Below, piece by piece: positions 16,321 to 24,777 of a stretch of 47,091 bases of DNA. Location of the stretch: positions 1 to 47,091 of the forward strand of contig JAHEMZ010000017.1 of the NCBI GenBank assembly GCA_024643385.1, read 5' to 3'. The notes under the pieces are model-generated. The model searched no databases, was not told the origin of the DNA, and was given only the letters and a program-made list of their open reading frames with translations. Both the position numbers and the translations under genes were made by a program. This DNA is from Flavobacteriaceae bacterium. GTDB lineage: Bacteria; Bacteroidota; Bacteroidia; Flavobacteriales; Flavobacteriaceae. The first letter of the stretch is position 1. The number at the start of each line of letters is the position of its first letter.

Positions 16321-18667
16321 TCACAATTGCCTTTATGGTGTCGTTCGATCTTGGTTGTAAAGTTTCCGGTTGAATTTGATGTTTCGTCACGATCGCATCG
16401 TTAAACACAAATGGTTTGGTCATGGTATTCTCAGGACGTTGAGGAACATTTAATTTTGCATTCTTTAACAAGTCAAATGAATATTCCAACACTTTGAATG
16501 TCACCTTCGCATCAGCCGAAGTGGAATAGGAAACTTGCAAGGTGTCATTTGGGGAGACGTAATAGTTGATCAAACCGTCATCTTTACGGCCTCCAAAAGC
16601 AATTCCAAGAGAATCTAAGGCCAGGGGAATTCCATTTAAAGAAAGGGAATTAAATAATGTATTTCTGTCTGCATATAGCCGAATCACATCAACGTCTCTT
16701 TTCGGCACGAGGGTGAAAGAAACCTTACGTTGGTGACCGTCAATACTATCATAATTTCGTAGTGCTTCAAAGATTGGAATCTCTAAAGTGGGAGCTTCGG
16801 CCGCATAGGAATAACCGATATGGTATTTATTTGCGGACGGACTTTCTACATATAATAAAGGATCTAATTGTTGTTCCCCGAAATACTGCTGGGTCCATTC
16901 ATCTAATTCCTTGTCATAGGTAATCCAATAAGCTTTTTGGGTATCCGTATCCAGGTAATAGAGCAAGCTATTGGGCTTTTGTCGTTCTTCGGAAAAGTGA
17001 CTGCTTAAATGCGCTTTAACCAGAAAGAAAAAAGAGAGGAGCAAGCTCACTAATGCCAATAGTTTTTTCAAACGGTAAAAACCGAGGATCGATTGAAGTA
17101 GACCAAAAAGGAGTACAGTGAAAACACAACTTATTACGATCATCTTCAGGCCCAGCCCTACCGGGAAAAATTGTATGAGCGGTGCAAAGATAAAGATGGC
17201 AGGAGCCGAAAGAAGTCCCATCAACAAAAGATTGGGTTGTTCCTGACGGATCAAGACCCATAACGCCAATAATCCGAAGTACGTGGGAATGATAAAAAAG
17301 GCAGCTCCTTTTAAATAAACAGCCACCCCAATATTGATGAGTAGCCAGAAGAACAGTGGAGCGACCATTAAATTGGCAGGATGAATTTTTCGGGAGAATT
17401 TTCGGTAAATGATGAATAATAAAGTGAGTGTTAGAGCGACAAAAAAAGCAATATAGGTATGTCCGTTATACGTGAATCCGTGTTGAATTTCTTTGTATTG
17501 AGGATATATCTTTAAAATTAACAACCACCCATAGTAACCCAGTAAACCGGCAATAATCAAGGAAAGTAAAAAAGGCACAAAACCTCTTCCTACATCAGGG
17601 ATCTTCAGTCTTCCTCTTTTAAAGCCATATAAAAGCAAGAGGATAAAGAGTATGGCCGCTAAAATAACCATAGGAGTTACCCAAGTGAATGGGTAGCTGA
17701 TCATTTTCAGAAAAGGGAAATTCAGGTATACATAATCTTCGTCGCTTTTAATCTGTGAGAGATCGGCATTGGCAAAATAGTGCACCAATGGCAGCAAATA
17801 GCTCCCTTGATGTTGCAAGGTGTTTCGATCCAAGCGATCAAAGGTGTCATTGGATGTGTGGTAATCAAAGTGATCGTCAATAAAGGCAAAAAAGAGTCCG
17901 TCGATATCGCTTTCTTCACGAAGTACGGTGGAATCGGTATCGTTGGGAAGCATTTTATACACACTGTACATCAAAGAAGAGGCCACGGGAAATTCCGGAT
18001 TAGCGGCGATAAATCCCTGCACTAAATTTTTATTCCCTTGGCCCGTCTCTACAATCATATTACTTGGGCCTCCACTGCCGCGTGCTTCAAAATTTAGCGC
18101 TAAGGCAATGTCTTTGGCCCAGGGGTGTTTTCGTGTAAATAGTTTGGCACCATCCAGACCCACTTCTTCTCCGTCTGTAAAGAGCACAATGATGTCGTTT
18201 TTAGGCTTTTTACCCGACGCTTTATAGGCGCGCAATGTTTCTAAAATGGTCACCACTCCGCTTCCTGCATCACTGGCGCCGAACGATGGGACCAAAGCAC
18301 TGTCGTAATGAGAAAAAATTAAAAGTGCTTTTCCGTTTTCTGAGCCTTCTATTTTGGCCACAATGTTTACAGGCTTGTCCATGCTTTGCCAAGCTTCATT
18401 AATGACATAACCTTCCTGCGTTTGCGGCTCAAGGCCTAATTTTTGCAGTTCTTCCATCAGGTATTCCCGTACTCGTGCGTTTTCTTCTGAACCAATATAA
18501 TGAGGGGCCTTGGTAATCTCTTTCAAGGGAACTAAAGCGCGTTCGGTGGAGAATTCAGTTTCCGGCGTACTTGCAGGAGACCCTGATCGAGGCATAAGAC
18601 TGTAAAAACTGTAATAAATAAGACCAACTAAAAGAAGAAATGAAAGGAAGGTATAGGAGCGCCTCAT
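16313..18667 (-). CDS. Membrane-anchored M28 family metallopeptidase
   Basis: The 784-residue product has an N-terminal membrane segment (residues 6-24). An M28 (aminopeptidase-type) domain follows with the two-zinc ligands visible: H120 in FSHYDS, D133 in GASDAGSG, the catalytic/bridging Glu pair at 167-168 (DGEEVG), E194 in NFEARG and H270 in DYHTSNDT. After about residue 320 there are around eight hydrophobic helices and then a soluble beta-rich C-terminal domain. This layout resembles ER/vacuolar Fxna/Pff1-type peptidases and their bacterial relatives. It is the first gene of the minus-strand run ending at hemJ or beyond. The substrate is unknown. Confidence 0.92.
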   Translation of the reverse strand: MRRSYTFLSFLLLVGLIYYSFYSLMPRSGSPASTPETEFSTERALVPLKEITKAPHYIGSEENARVREYLMEELQKLGLEPQTQEGYVINEAWQSMDKPVNIVAKIEGSENGKALLIFSHYDSALVPSFGASDAGSGVVTILETLRAYKASGKKPKNDIIVLFTDGEEVGLDGAKLFTRKHPWAKDIALALNFEARGSGGPSNMIVETGQGNKNLVQGFIAANPEFPVASSLMYSVYKMLPNDTDSTVLREESDIDGLFFAFIDDHFDYHTSNDTFDRLDRNTLQHQGSYLLPLVHYFANADLSQIKSDEDYVYLNFPFLKMISYPFTWVTPMVILAAILFILLLLYGFKRGRLKIPDVGRGFVPFLLSLIIAGLLGYYGWLLILKIYPQYKEIQHGFTYNGHTYIAFFVALTLTLLFIIYRKFSRKIHPANLMVAPLFFWLLINIGVAVYLKGAAFFIIPTYFGLLALWVLIRQEQPNLLLMGLLSAPAIFIFAPLIQFFPVGLGLKMIVISCVFTVLLFGLLQSILGFYRLKKLLALVSLLLSFFFLVKAHLSSHFSEERQKPNSLLYYLDTDTQKAYWITYDKELDEWTQQYFGEQQLDPLLYVESPSANKYHIGYSYAAEAPTLEIPIFEALRNYDSIDGHQRKVSFTLVPKRDVDVIRLYADRNTLFNSLSLNGIPLALDSLGIAFGGRKDDGLINYYVSPNDTLQVSYSTSADAKVTFKVLEYSFDLLKNAKLNVPQRPENTMTKPFVFNDAIVTKHQIQPETLQPRSNDTIKAIVNE

Positions 18668-18786
18668 TTTTGAATGTTTAGTAATTTAAAAGTACAACTT
18701 ATTGCTGAAAAGAGCACTTTCATTGCTCATTTGAAATTTTTTTTCACAAAAAATGATTATCTTTCTAGTAATAAACAATTTAGGCA

Positions 18787-19248
18787 ATGAGTATTAAAAG
18801 TTACATAGGGCGCAGAATTAAACCAGCGAAAGGTTCTTCGGAAAACATCAAAGTTTCAGACTATATGAGTACTAACCTGATCACGTTTAAACCTGACCAG
18901 TCGGTGATGGAAGTCATGGATACGCTCATTCGTAAAAAGATCTCAGGGGCCCCTGTCGTAAACGCCAAGAATGAATTGATCGGAATTATTTCAGAAGGCG
19001 ACTGTATCAAACAGATCAGTAACAGTCGCTATTACAATCAACCGTTAGAAAATGTGAAAGTGGAGGAACATATGGCAACAGAGATCGAGACCATAGACGG
19101 AGATATGAATGTCTTTGATGCTGCAGATAAGTTTTTGAACTCCAAACGTCGGCGTTTTCCCATAGTTAAGGATGGCAAGCTGGTGGGGTTGATAAGTCAG
19201 AAAGATATTTTAAAGGCCGCCATTAGATTGAAGGGACATAGCTGGTAA
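18787..19248 (+). CDS. CBS-domain pair protein
   Basis: The 153-residue product consists of two CBS domains, roughly residues 22-78 (VSDYMSTNLITFKPDQSVMEV) and 92-150 (VEEHMATEIETIDGDMNVF). It has no other recognisable domain. CBS pairs bind adenosine nucleotides and act as energy-sensing modules; stand-alone ones are common and mostly of unknown target. The sequence TATCTTTC, one mismatch from the -7 consensus, lies 21 bases before the ATG. It is divergent from the M28 peptidase gene and convergent with the zinc-ribbon gene 13 bases away. Confidence 0.9.
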   Translation: MSIKSYIGRRIKPAKGSSENIKVSDYMSTNLITFKPDQSVMEVMDTLIRKKISGAPVVNAKNELIGIISEGDCIKQISNSRYYNQPLENVKVEEHMATEIETIDGDMNVFDAADKFLNSKRRRFPIVKDGKLVGLISQKDILKAAIRLKGHSW

Positions 19249-19261
19249 AGACTCCAGTTTC

Positions 19262-19615
19262 CTAGTTTACTTCTCGCTTTACCAGTAAATAAAAATCATT
19301 ATCCAAAGGCAAATAGCCCTGATCGTACACGTAATAATAAACGCTCCCTGTTTTCGTAGTGTAGGTTCCTGTAAAATAATCGAAGAGAAAGCCGTGTTTT
19401 TGCAGTGTGGTTCTGGCAACTTTGGTCTTATCCTTGGTATTTAGAACTTCCAAGATCCGGTGGTTCTTTCGGAGTCGGTTATTTATCGTGCGGATAATAT
19501 TCTTGCTATCACGATTGAGGGCATTATTATATGCATTCCGGCAGGCATCGCTACAGAATTTCTTATCGGATCTTCCGATGATCTTTTCACCGCATTCAGG
19601 ACAACTTTTATTCAT
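19262..19615 (-). CDS. Zinc-ribbon protein, function unknown
   Basis: The 117-residue product has an N-terminal treble-clef or zinc-ribbon motif with four cysteines (CPECGEKII, then KKFCSDACRNAYNN), as in DUF2116-type proteins. A helical basic segment and a C-terminal part, GFLFDYFTGTYTTKTG with YYYVYDQGYLPL, follow. I know similar proteins only as uncharacterised in Flavobacteriia. It could bind nucleic acid or protein. It has no obvious operon partner; its upstream region holds a possible gene remnant described below. Confidence 0.8.
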   Translation of the reverse strand: MNKSCPECGEKIIGRSDKKFCSDACRNAYNNALNRDSKNIIRTINNRLRKNHRILEVLNTKDKTKVARTTLQKHGFLFDYFTGTYTTKTGSVYYYVYDQGYLPLDNDFYLLVKREVN

Positions 19616-19624
19616 TATCTAAAG

Positions 19625-19714
19625 TTAAACAATATTTTCAATTCCTTCTTTCTTCTCTACGGGATGAATCCCATATACTACTTCGAATTTAAGAAAACAA
19701 CCCTTCTTCCAAGT
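19625..19714 (-). pseudogene. Possible remnant of the 3' end of a DUF6268-type gene
   Basis: The minus strand between the zinc-ribbon and DUF481 genes encodes a short open tail, residues TWKKGCFLKFEVVYGIH followed by PVEKKEGIENIV and a stop. It lines up without gaps with the last residues of the DUF6268 gene at 21953 (TLLGGVFLKFEAIYRFH, then FLGKKEDLDRQ). FLKFE, Y, H and KKE fall at identical spacing, 12 of the first 28 positions agree, and 17 bases are identical (19681-19697 against 22006-22022). A stop a few codons upstream of the aligned part closes the frame, so it is not an intact gene. It may be a decayed duplicate; coincidence is not excluded. Confidence 0.35.
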
Positions 19715-19774
19715 TGAAATAAGATTTATGAGATCCGATATTTTGTATTATTTTTAGAAGGAAAATAAAAACAC

Positions 19775-20785
19775 ATGAGGTTTACTTTCGGGCTTCTTTT
19801 GATGCTTATCCCATTCGTTGTGTTCACGCAAAACGACTCCATCTGGCTAAAGAATAATGATGTTCTGGTGGGGGAGCTAAAAACCTTAGCCAAAAGTGTC
19901 GTCACATTTAAGACCTCCTACAGTGATAAGGATTTCAAGATCGATTTTAATGAAGTGAGCTCTTTTACCACCCAAAGACTTTGTGTAGTGAATCTCACGG
20001 ACGGTTCGCGATATACTGGAAGGATCAAAAAAAAATCTACTGAAGTGATACAGATCGTTGCCAATAATGGAGATATCCATGAGGTTCCTCTAGTAGAAAT
20101 TATTTACTTAGAAGAGATCTCACAAAGGTTCTGGAAAAGATTTACGGGAGCGCTGGATATAGCCTTCAACCTTTCAAAGACAAATAATAACAAACAGTTC
20201 ACCTTTACGGGAAATCTTAAATATACCAGTGATCGATGGAATTTCAAGACAGCCTATAATGTGTTGTATTCCGATCAGGATAATGTCGATCGTATTGAAC
20301 GGAGAGAAGCGTCGTTATCCGGATTGAGGTATATCAATAAATGGTTCGTATCTATGGATATTGCCTATCTGAACAGTACCGAACTTGGGATCAGGAATCG
20401 GATCAATCCCGGGATAGGCTTTGGAAGGGCCTTGATCACAACCAGTAAACTATATTGGTTGGCGGGTTCCGGATTGAACTACAACATTGAAGAATATTAT
20501 GACGAAACTCTGAATAAGAAATCTACCGAATTACAGCTCTTGACCCAATTTGAAATTTATAATTTCGAAGATTTTAGTTTATTTACTAAAGCGATAGGGT
20601 ATCCCAGTCTCTCTGAACGAGGCCGATTTCGATTGGATTATAATCTTGTTCTAAAATACGACCTCCCTTACGATATTTATATCAAGGCAGATTTCATCCT
20701 AAACTACGACAATCAACCTGCTATAGAAGGAAATTATACCGATTATGTATTTTCAACCGGTATCGGATGGGAATTGAAAGATTAG
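19775..20785 (+). CDS. DUF481 family outer-membrane protein
   Basis: The 336-residue product has a signal peptide (MRFTFGLLLMLIPFVVFTQN). A beta-rich domain of about 100 residues (IWLKNNDVLVGELKTLAKS; LTDGSRYTGRIKKKS) follows. From about residue 120 there is a DUF481-type barrel with repeating amphipathic strands (FTGALDIAFNLSKTNNNKQF, FTGNLKYTSDRW, KTAYNVLYSDQDNVDRIER). DUF481 proteins are predicted outer-membrane barrels of unknown role. Its stop codon overlaps the stop of the convergent BamA-like gene (TTAG at 20782-20785). I found no clean -7 box before it. Confidence 0.88.
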   Translation: MRFTFGLLLMLIPFVVFTQNDSIWLKNNDVLVGELKTLAKSVVTFKTSYSDKDFKIDFNEVSSFTTQRLCVVNLTDGSRYTGRIKKKSTEVIQIVANNGDIHEVPLVEIIYLEEISQRFWKRFTGALDIAFNLSKTNNNKQFTFTGNLKYTSDRWNFKTAYNVLYSDQDNVDRIERREASLSGLRYINKWFVSMDIAYLNSTELGIRNRINPGIGFGRALITTSKLYWLAGSGLNYNIEEYYDETLNKKSTELQLLTQFEIYNFEDFSLFTKAIGYPSLSERGRFRLDYNLVLKYDLPYDIYIKADFILNYDNQPAIEGNYTDYVFSTGIGWELKD

Positions 20786-21966
20786 AAAGCCTCCTCTATC
20801 CCGAAATAAATTCCGGTATTTCCATCTTGTCCCACGCCAATATCCATTCTGAGATTCACATTTTCTTTTTTGTTAAACAAATAGCGAAGACCTCCACCGA
20901 CACTGTATTTGAGTTCTTTCAGACTCAAGGCGGTAAAGTCATTCCCTACATCGCCAATTCCACCGAAGACCACGAATCCCATTCTTTTCCAAAAATATTG
21001 TCGATATTCCGTTTGTAAGGTGATATAATTGTTGTCCCTGTATCGACCTTTAAAATACCCTCGCATTCGATTGGGTCCGCCTAGTGCCGGTAATTTGAAA
21101 AACGGAGTATCCCCGCTCACGCTGTTTAAATATAGATTGGTGGCCAGCACCCCCCCCTTTATGAGTTGTTTGAAATAACGCACATCAATTTCCAAGGAGG
21201 TGAACACATAGTCACTCGGTTCCGGATAAACGATAAATTTGATATATTGATAATGACCTGAAGTGGGGTAGAACAAATTATCTCTCCGATCCCAAACAAG
21301 ATCAAGCCCAGTTCCAAATAATTCACCTCCGTTATAACCGGACACCGACTGTTCAATTAAATATTTGTTGTCTTTAGTGTCCACAATTGCCGTGTTGCTA
21401 TATTCGACTATAAATCCTGATCGATCTGAAAAAAACAGCAAGGGAGGCACCTGCACTTCTAATTGTACATTGAAATCTTCCCTGAAATATCCTTCCGTCC
21501 CATCCTCGACCGAATTCTGACCAATCCCCCAAAATTTATCCAAACTATAACCAAAAGAAATGGGCATCATCACAACGATCTTGTTCTCTTTAAAATAGAG
21601 ACTGTTGTTCATACTGAACTTATATTGTTTGTTGGAGGTATAATGTGCCCCAAATCCTATTTTGGAAGGACGCAGTTTTTCATTTTCTCCGGTATAAAAT
21701 AAAATGATGCCTCCACCGCCTATTGCCGCCTGTGTTTCCGGAGAGTAAAAAGCATACGGGTAGCCATTGAAGACCACCTTTTTTGAATGCGAACTGTCCC
21801 GACCTCGAACCAGAATAGAATCAACGGCCTTCTTTCCATCTTGTGCGTAAACACCAAATGGAATGGACATGTATATAACCGCAAGAACGATATTCTTCAG
21901 CACAATGACGATGATTTTATTTACTGCAAATTCAAGCCTCAACTTTAGTTTATTATTGACGATCAA
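20782..21966 (-). CDS. BamA/TamA family outer-membrane barrel protein, without POTRA domains
   Basis: The 394-residue product has a hydrophobic export signal ending near GVYAQ and then directly a surface-antigen/BamA-type 16-strand barrel. Typical parts are GTGLDLVWDRRDNLFYPTSGHY, the PALGGPNRMRGYFKGRYRD region that holds the conserved RGY lid-loop motif, and the end GVGQDGNTGIYFGIEEAF with a terminal Phe. No POTRA repeats are present, so it is a short 'barrel-only' member, not BamA itself. The 5' end overlaps the DUF6268 gene by 14 bases on the same strand, suggesting co-translation. The chosen start includes a charged leader; a later Met (MSIPFG) would cut into the signal peptide. Confidence 0.88.
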   Translation of the reverse strand: MIVNNKLKLRLEFAVNKIIVIVLKNIVLAVIYMSIPFGVYAQDGKKAVDSILVRGRDSSHSKKVVFNGYPYAFYSPETQAAIGGGGIILFYTGENEKLRPSKIGFGAHYTSNKQYKFSMNNSLYFKENKIVVMMPISFGYSLDKFWGIGQNSVEDGTEGYFREDFNVQLEVQVPPLLFFSDRSGFIVEYSNTAIVDTKDNKYLIEQSVSGYNGGELFGTGLDLVWDRRDNLFYPTSGHYQYIKFIVYPEPSDYVFTSLEIDVRYFKQLIKGGVLATNLYLNSVSGDTPFFKLPALGGPNRMRGYFKGRYRDNNYITLQTEYRQYFWKRMGFVVFGGIGDVGNDFTALSLKELKYSVGGGLRYLFNKKENVNLRMDIGVGQDGNTGIYFGIEEAF

Positions 21967-22870
21967 GATCTTCCTTCTTGCCTAAGAAATGGAACCTGTA
22001 GATCGCTTCGAATTTAAGAAAAACGCCTCCCAGTAAGGTTGGATTTATTTGTGTGCGATTATCGCCAAAACTAAAAGCGGATAGCCCGAAATCGATATTA
22101 TCCTGCAGCGCGTAGACTTCATAATCGTTGCTGGAATACCCTAATTTGGCCCGAAGTAATACACTTTTTTCAAGAGTGTTGAATTGAACATAACTGGCAA
22201 ATTCCAATGAACTTAGATCCACATACAAATTGGGGGAATTCGTTTCTGTTAAATTAAAACTGCGCCCGATACCGAAATAATCCATCCCAATGGTAATATG
22301 CCCTAGGGAATAGTTTATGTCTGCGGCAATGGGCAAAGACATGTCCATTTCAAACTTTTTATTATTACTGAGATAGTACCATCCGAAGATCGGGGTGGCA
22401 AAGACCCCAAAAGCTTCTTGTGAAGCATAGGCGCCAAAACGAAAAAGAAGGTTATCCCTTTTTCGGTATTTCAGCATGGCAAACCCGCCAAAATAGAGAT
22501 CATCCGAGGTGATATTTTGATAATCGGAAGCGATTTTTGGAAGGAACACAAAGGTGCTGCTCCATTTAGAAGTATAGGTACTGGCCAATCCCAGCTTAAG
22601 AGCGGTGCTAAAAAGGTTAACATAAGAGGATTCGGGAAATAACTGCAATCGGTTTTTGCTAAAGGACCCACCGGTAATCAAGGTATGCTTTTCGGAAAGT
22701 GGTACCGGGAAAACAAGATCAGCTTCGAAAGTATCTACTTGTGTGTTGCTCGAGGATCCTTCAAAGTGGTTGTTGAATGTTTGACCATACCCGATTCGGA
22801 ATAGATCGACATAGTCCTGTGATTGCACACAAAGAGGACTTATGAATAACAAGAATAAGATTGGTTTCAA
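21953..22870 (-). CDS. DUF6268 family outer-membrane beta-barrel protein
   Basis: The 305-residue product has a signal peptide (MKPILFLLFISPLCVQSQ). Continuous amphipathic strands follow, for example DYVDLFRIGYGQTFNNHFEG, HTLITGGSFSKNRLQLF and DNLLFRFGAYASQEAFGVF. The family has no known function. It is upstream of, and overlaps by 14 bases, the BamA-like barrel gene, so the two barrels are likely made together. The C-terminal residues GGVFLKFEAIYRFHF are those mirrored in the possible remnant near 19625-19714. Confidence 0.8.
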   Translation of the reverse strand: MKPILFLLFISPLCVQSQDYVDLFRIGYGQTFNNHFEGSSSNTQVDTFEADLVFPVPLSEKHTLITGGSFSKNRLQLFPESSYVNLFSTALKLGLASTYTSKWSSTFVFLPKIASDYQNITSDDLYFGGFAMLKYRKRDNLLFRFGAYASQEAFGVFATPIFGWYYLSNNKKFEMDMSLPIAADINYSLGHITIGMDYFGIGRSFNLTETNSPNLYVDLSSLEFASYVQFNTLEKSVLLRAKLGYSSNDYEVYALQDNIDFGLSAFSFGDNRTQINPTLLGGVFLKFEAIYRFHFLGKKEDLDRQ

Positions 22871-22951
22871 GTATTGGCTACTTAGGTAAATGAAAGATAC
22901 GATTTTTGGAAAAAATATCCTTCATCACAGGGAATAACCTTAAGTAAAATT

Positions 22952-22971
22952 ATTAAACAAAAAAGTTTAAT
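22952..22971. promoter_or_regulatory. Inverted repeat upstream of the GH13 gene
   Basis: Perfect 7-base arms ATTAAAC and GTTTAAT flank six As, 64 bases before the first ATG of the GH13 gene. It has the shape of a regulator site and no T-run that would make it a terminator. I could not place a consensus promoter around it. Confidence 0.3.
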
Positions 22972-23034
22972 TTTAACACTGATAAAGCCCTAACACATGG
23001 AGACGTTTTTGACAGCTTCTCATTTTTCAAAAGT

Positions 23035-24441
23035 ATGGGTCTAAAATCTATGAAAATCATGAAGAAATTTTCTTTTTACATTTTACTATTACTACTCGCC
23101 ATAGGATGCAAAGCACCTGAGGAAGAAAAGAAAGAAATGGTAACTGCAAGTTCTGAGGAATTGACCTTTCCTGAGAAAATAGCAGGATCGACCATCTATG
23201 AAGTGAATATCAGACAATATACACCGGAAGGCACTTTTAATGCTTTTTCGGAACATCTTCCCCGCCTCAAGGAATTAGGAGTTGACGTGCTATGGCTGAT
23301 GCCGATCCATCCCATCAGCGAGACAAATCGAAAAGGAACATTAGGCAGCTATTATGCCCCTAAAGATTATAAAGGAGTTAATCCGGAATTCGGAACCATT
23401 GACGATTTCAATGCACTGCTGAAAAAAGCCCATGATATGGGATTCTATTTGATCCTTGACTGGGTGCCGAATCATACCGGAAGGGATCATAAATGGATCG
23501 AGGAACATCCGGATTTTTACATTCGCGACAAGGAAGGTAATATTACCTACGAATCTATGAGTCCGACGGATGTTTGGTGGGATACGGCTTTATTGAATAA
23601 TTATAACCCGGAAACTAGAAAGGCAATGATCGATGCCATGCGTTACTGGGTGGAATTAGGGATTGACGGATTTCGATTGGATCACGGCTGCGGTGATAAA
23701 ATACCTTTGTATCTCTGGGAAGAAGCAAGAGCGGCATTAGACCCGATCAAAGACCTATTTTGGTTGGCGGAATGCGGACATGAAACCTTCATCTTGGATG
23801 GTAGTTATGCGGATGAATTTGAAACGAAGATGAGGGAAGTCGCAAAAGGGGAGGGTACAGCAGACGACCTGTCTCACTGGATCGATCAGGACATGTTTAA
23901 GAATGGACGCACTTCATTTCGTATGACTTATACGTCTAATCACGATCTGAACTCATGGAACGGGACCACTTTTGAGCGATTAGGAGAGGGATATCAGGCA
24001 TTCGCGACAATGGTATTTACGGCCTATGGTTTTCCAATGATTCTTGGTGGACAGGAAGTGGGACTTTCAAAACGGCTGGAATTTTTTGAAAAGGACAGTA
24101 TCGATTGGACGGATCCCATGGGTTTGCAACCCTTTTATACATCATTGGTGCGTCTTAAAAAAGAGAACCCGGCACTATGGACCGGAGACGCGGGAGGATT
24201 TCCGGTAGCGATCGAGGACAATGAACATGTAATGGGCTTTGTTCGGGAAGTGGAAGGGAATCGAGTGATTGGAGTGATCAACCTTTCTGCACAAAATCAA
24301 GCAGTTGAAATTACCAATGAAAATGTTTACGGAAACTATTCGGATTATTTTACAGGAAAAGCCTTTAAGATAAACAAGCAACCTATGGAATTAGCGCCTT
24401 GGCAATTTTTGGTGTTTACGGAGTCGAATCTAAAGGAATAG
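23035..24441 (+). CDS. Alpha-amylase family (GH13) lipoprotein
   Basis: The 468-residue product is exported as a lipoprotein: the hydrophobic stretch ends in a lipobox LAIGC with Cys25 (counting from the first ATG). ATGs at 23050 and 23059 are alternative starts. The GH13 barrel carries the family regions: DWVPNH (142-147), GFRLDHG with nucleophile D216, the acid/base E246 in WLAECGHE and SNHD with D304. A short beta C-terminal domain follows. It presumably cleaves alpha-glucans or maltooligosaccharides at the cell surface or in the periplasm. No SusC/SusD pair or sugar regulator is adjacent, unlike typical starch loci. Confidence 0.92.
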   Translation: MGLKSMKIMKKFSFYILLLLLAIGCKAPEEEKKEMVTASSEELTFPEKIAGSTIYEVNIRQYTPEGTFNAFSEHLPRLKELGVDVLWLMPIHPISETNRKGTLGSYYAPKDYKGVNPEFGTIDDFNALLKKAHDMGFYLILDWVPNHTGRDHKWIEEHPDFYIRDKEGNITYESMSPTDVWWDTALLNNYNPETRKAMIDAMRYWVELGIDGFRLDHGCGDKIPLYLWEEARAALDPIKDLFWLAECGHETFILDGSYADEFETKMREVAKGEGTADDLSHWIDQDMFKNGRTSFRMTYTSNHDLNSWNGTTFERLGEGYQAFATMVFTAYGFPMILGGQEVGLSKRLEFFEKDSIDWTDPMGLQPFYTSLVRLKKENPALWTGDAGGFPVAIEDNEHVMGFVREVEGNRVIGVINLSAQNQAVEITNENVYGNYSDYFTGKAFKINKQPMELAPWQFLVFTESNLKE

Positions 24442-24478
24442 CACTAAATTCACCTGTGTAATCAATAAATCTGACAGT

Positions 24479-24670
24479 ATGGGAATTTTTTGGGATCTAA
24501 TTCAACAGGACGAATTACAAAAACAGGAAGACAAAGCCAAGAGCTTGGAAGAAAGGGTCAATCAGTTGGAAACGGAATTGACGAAGACAAGGGAACTCCT
24601 TCGAAAAACATTATTGGCTCTGGAGACACATATCGCTAAGGATATCGATGGGGATGGTAAATTGGGTTGA
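24479..24670 (+). CDS. Small coiled-coil protein with EF-hand-like tail
   Basis: The 63-residue product begins MGIFWDLIQQDELQKQ. It is then almost entirely a heptad-like coiled coil (KSLEERVNQLETELTKTREL), and ends AKDIDGDGKLG, a DxDGDG loop like half of a calcium-binding EF-hand or dockerin loop. There is no signal peptide, so it should be cytoplasmic. It starts 37 bases after the GH13 gene on the same strand and may be co-transcribed with it. I believe it is a real gene because coding pattern and start are clean, but no function is known. Confidence 0.6.
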   Translation: MGIFWDLIQQDELQKQEDKAKSLEERVNQLETELTKTRELLRKTLLALETHIAKDIDGDGKLG

Positions 24671-24713
24671 TCCCTGCTTCCACTCAAATTCTTCTTCCAC
24701 AGAATCGGTTTCT

Positions 24714-24741
24714 TTGAGTAATTTAAGAATTATTATCTTTA
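24714..24741 (+). promoter_or_regulatory. Promoter candidate for the LRR lipoprotein gene
   Basis: TTTG (TTG at 24714-24716) is followed after 17 bases by TATCTTTA (24734-24741), one mismatch from TAnnTTTG. The ATG lies 36 bases further on. Confidence 0.4.
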
Positions 24742-24777
24742 AGGGGTAATGAATCAAATTTCCTTAAAAATAATTCA

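Noticed and set aside
19661-19672. GGGAT-GA-ATCCC palindrome
   Set aside because: Five-base arms are within chance, and it falls inside the possible gene remnant, not at a promoter.
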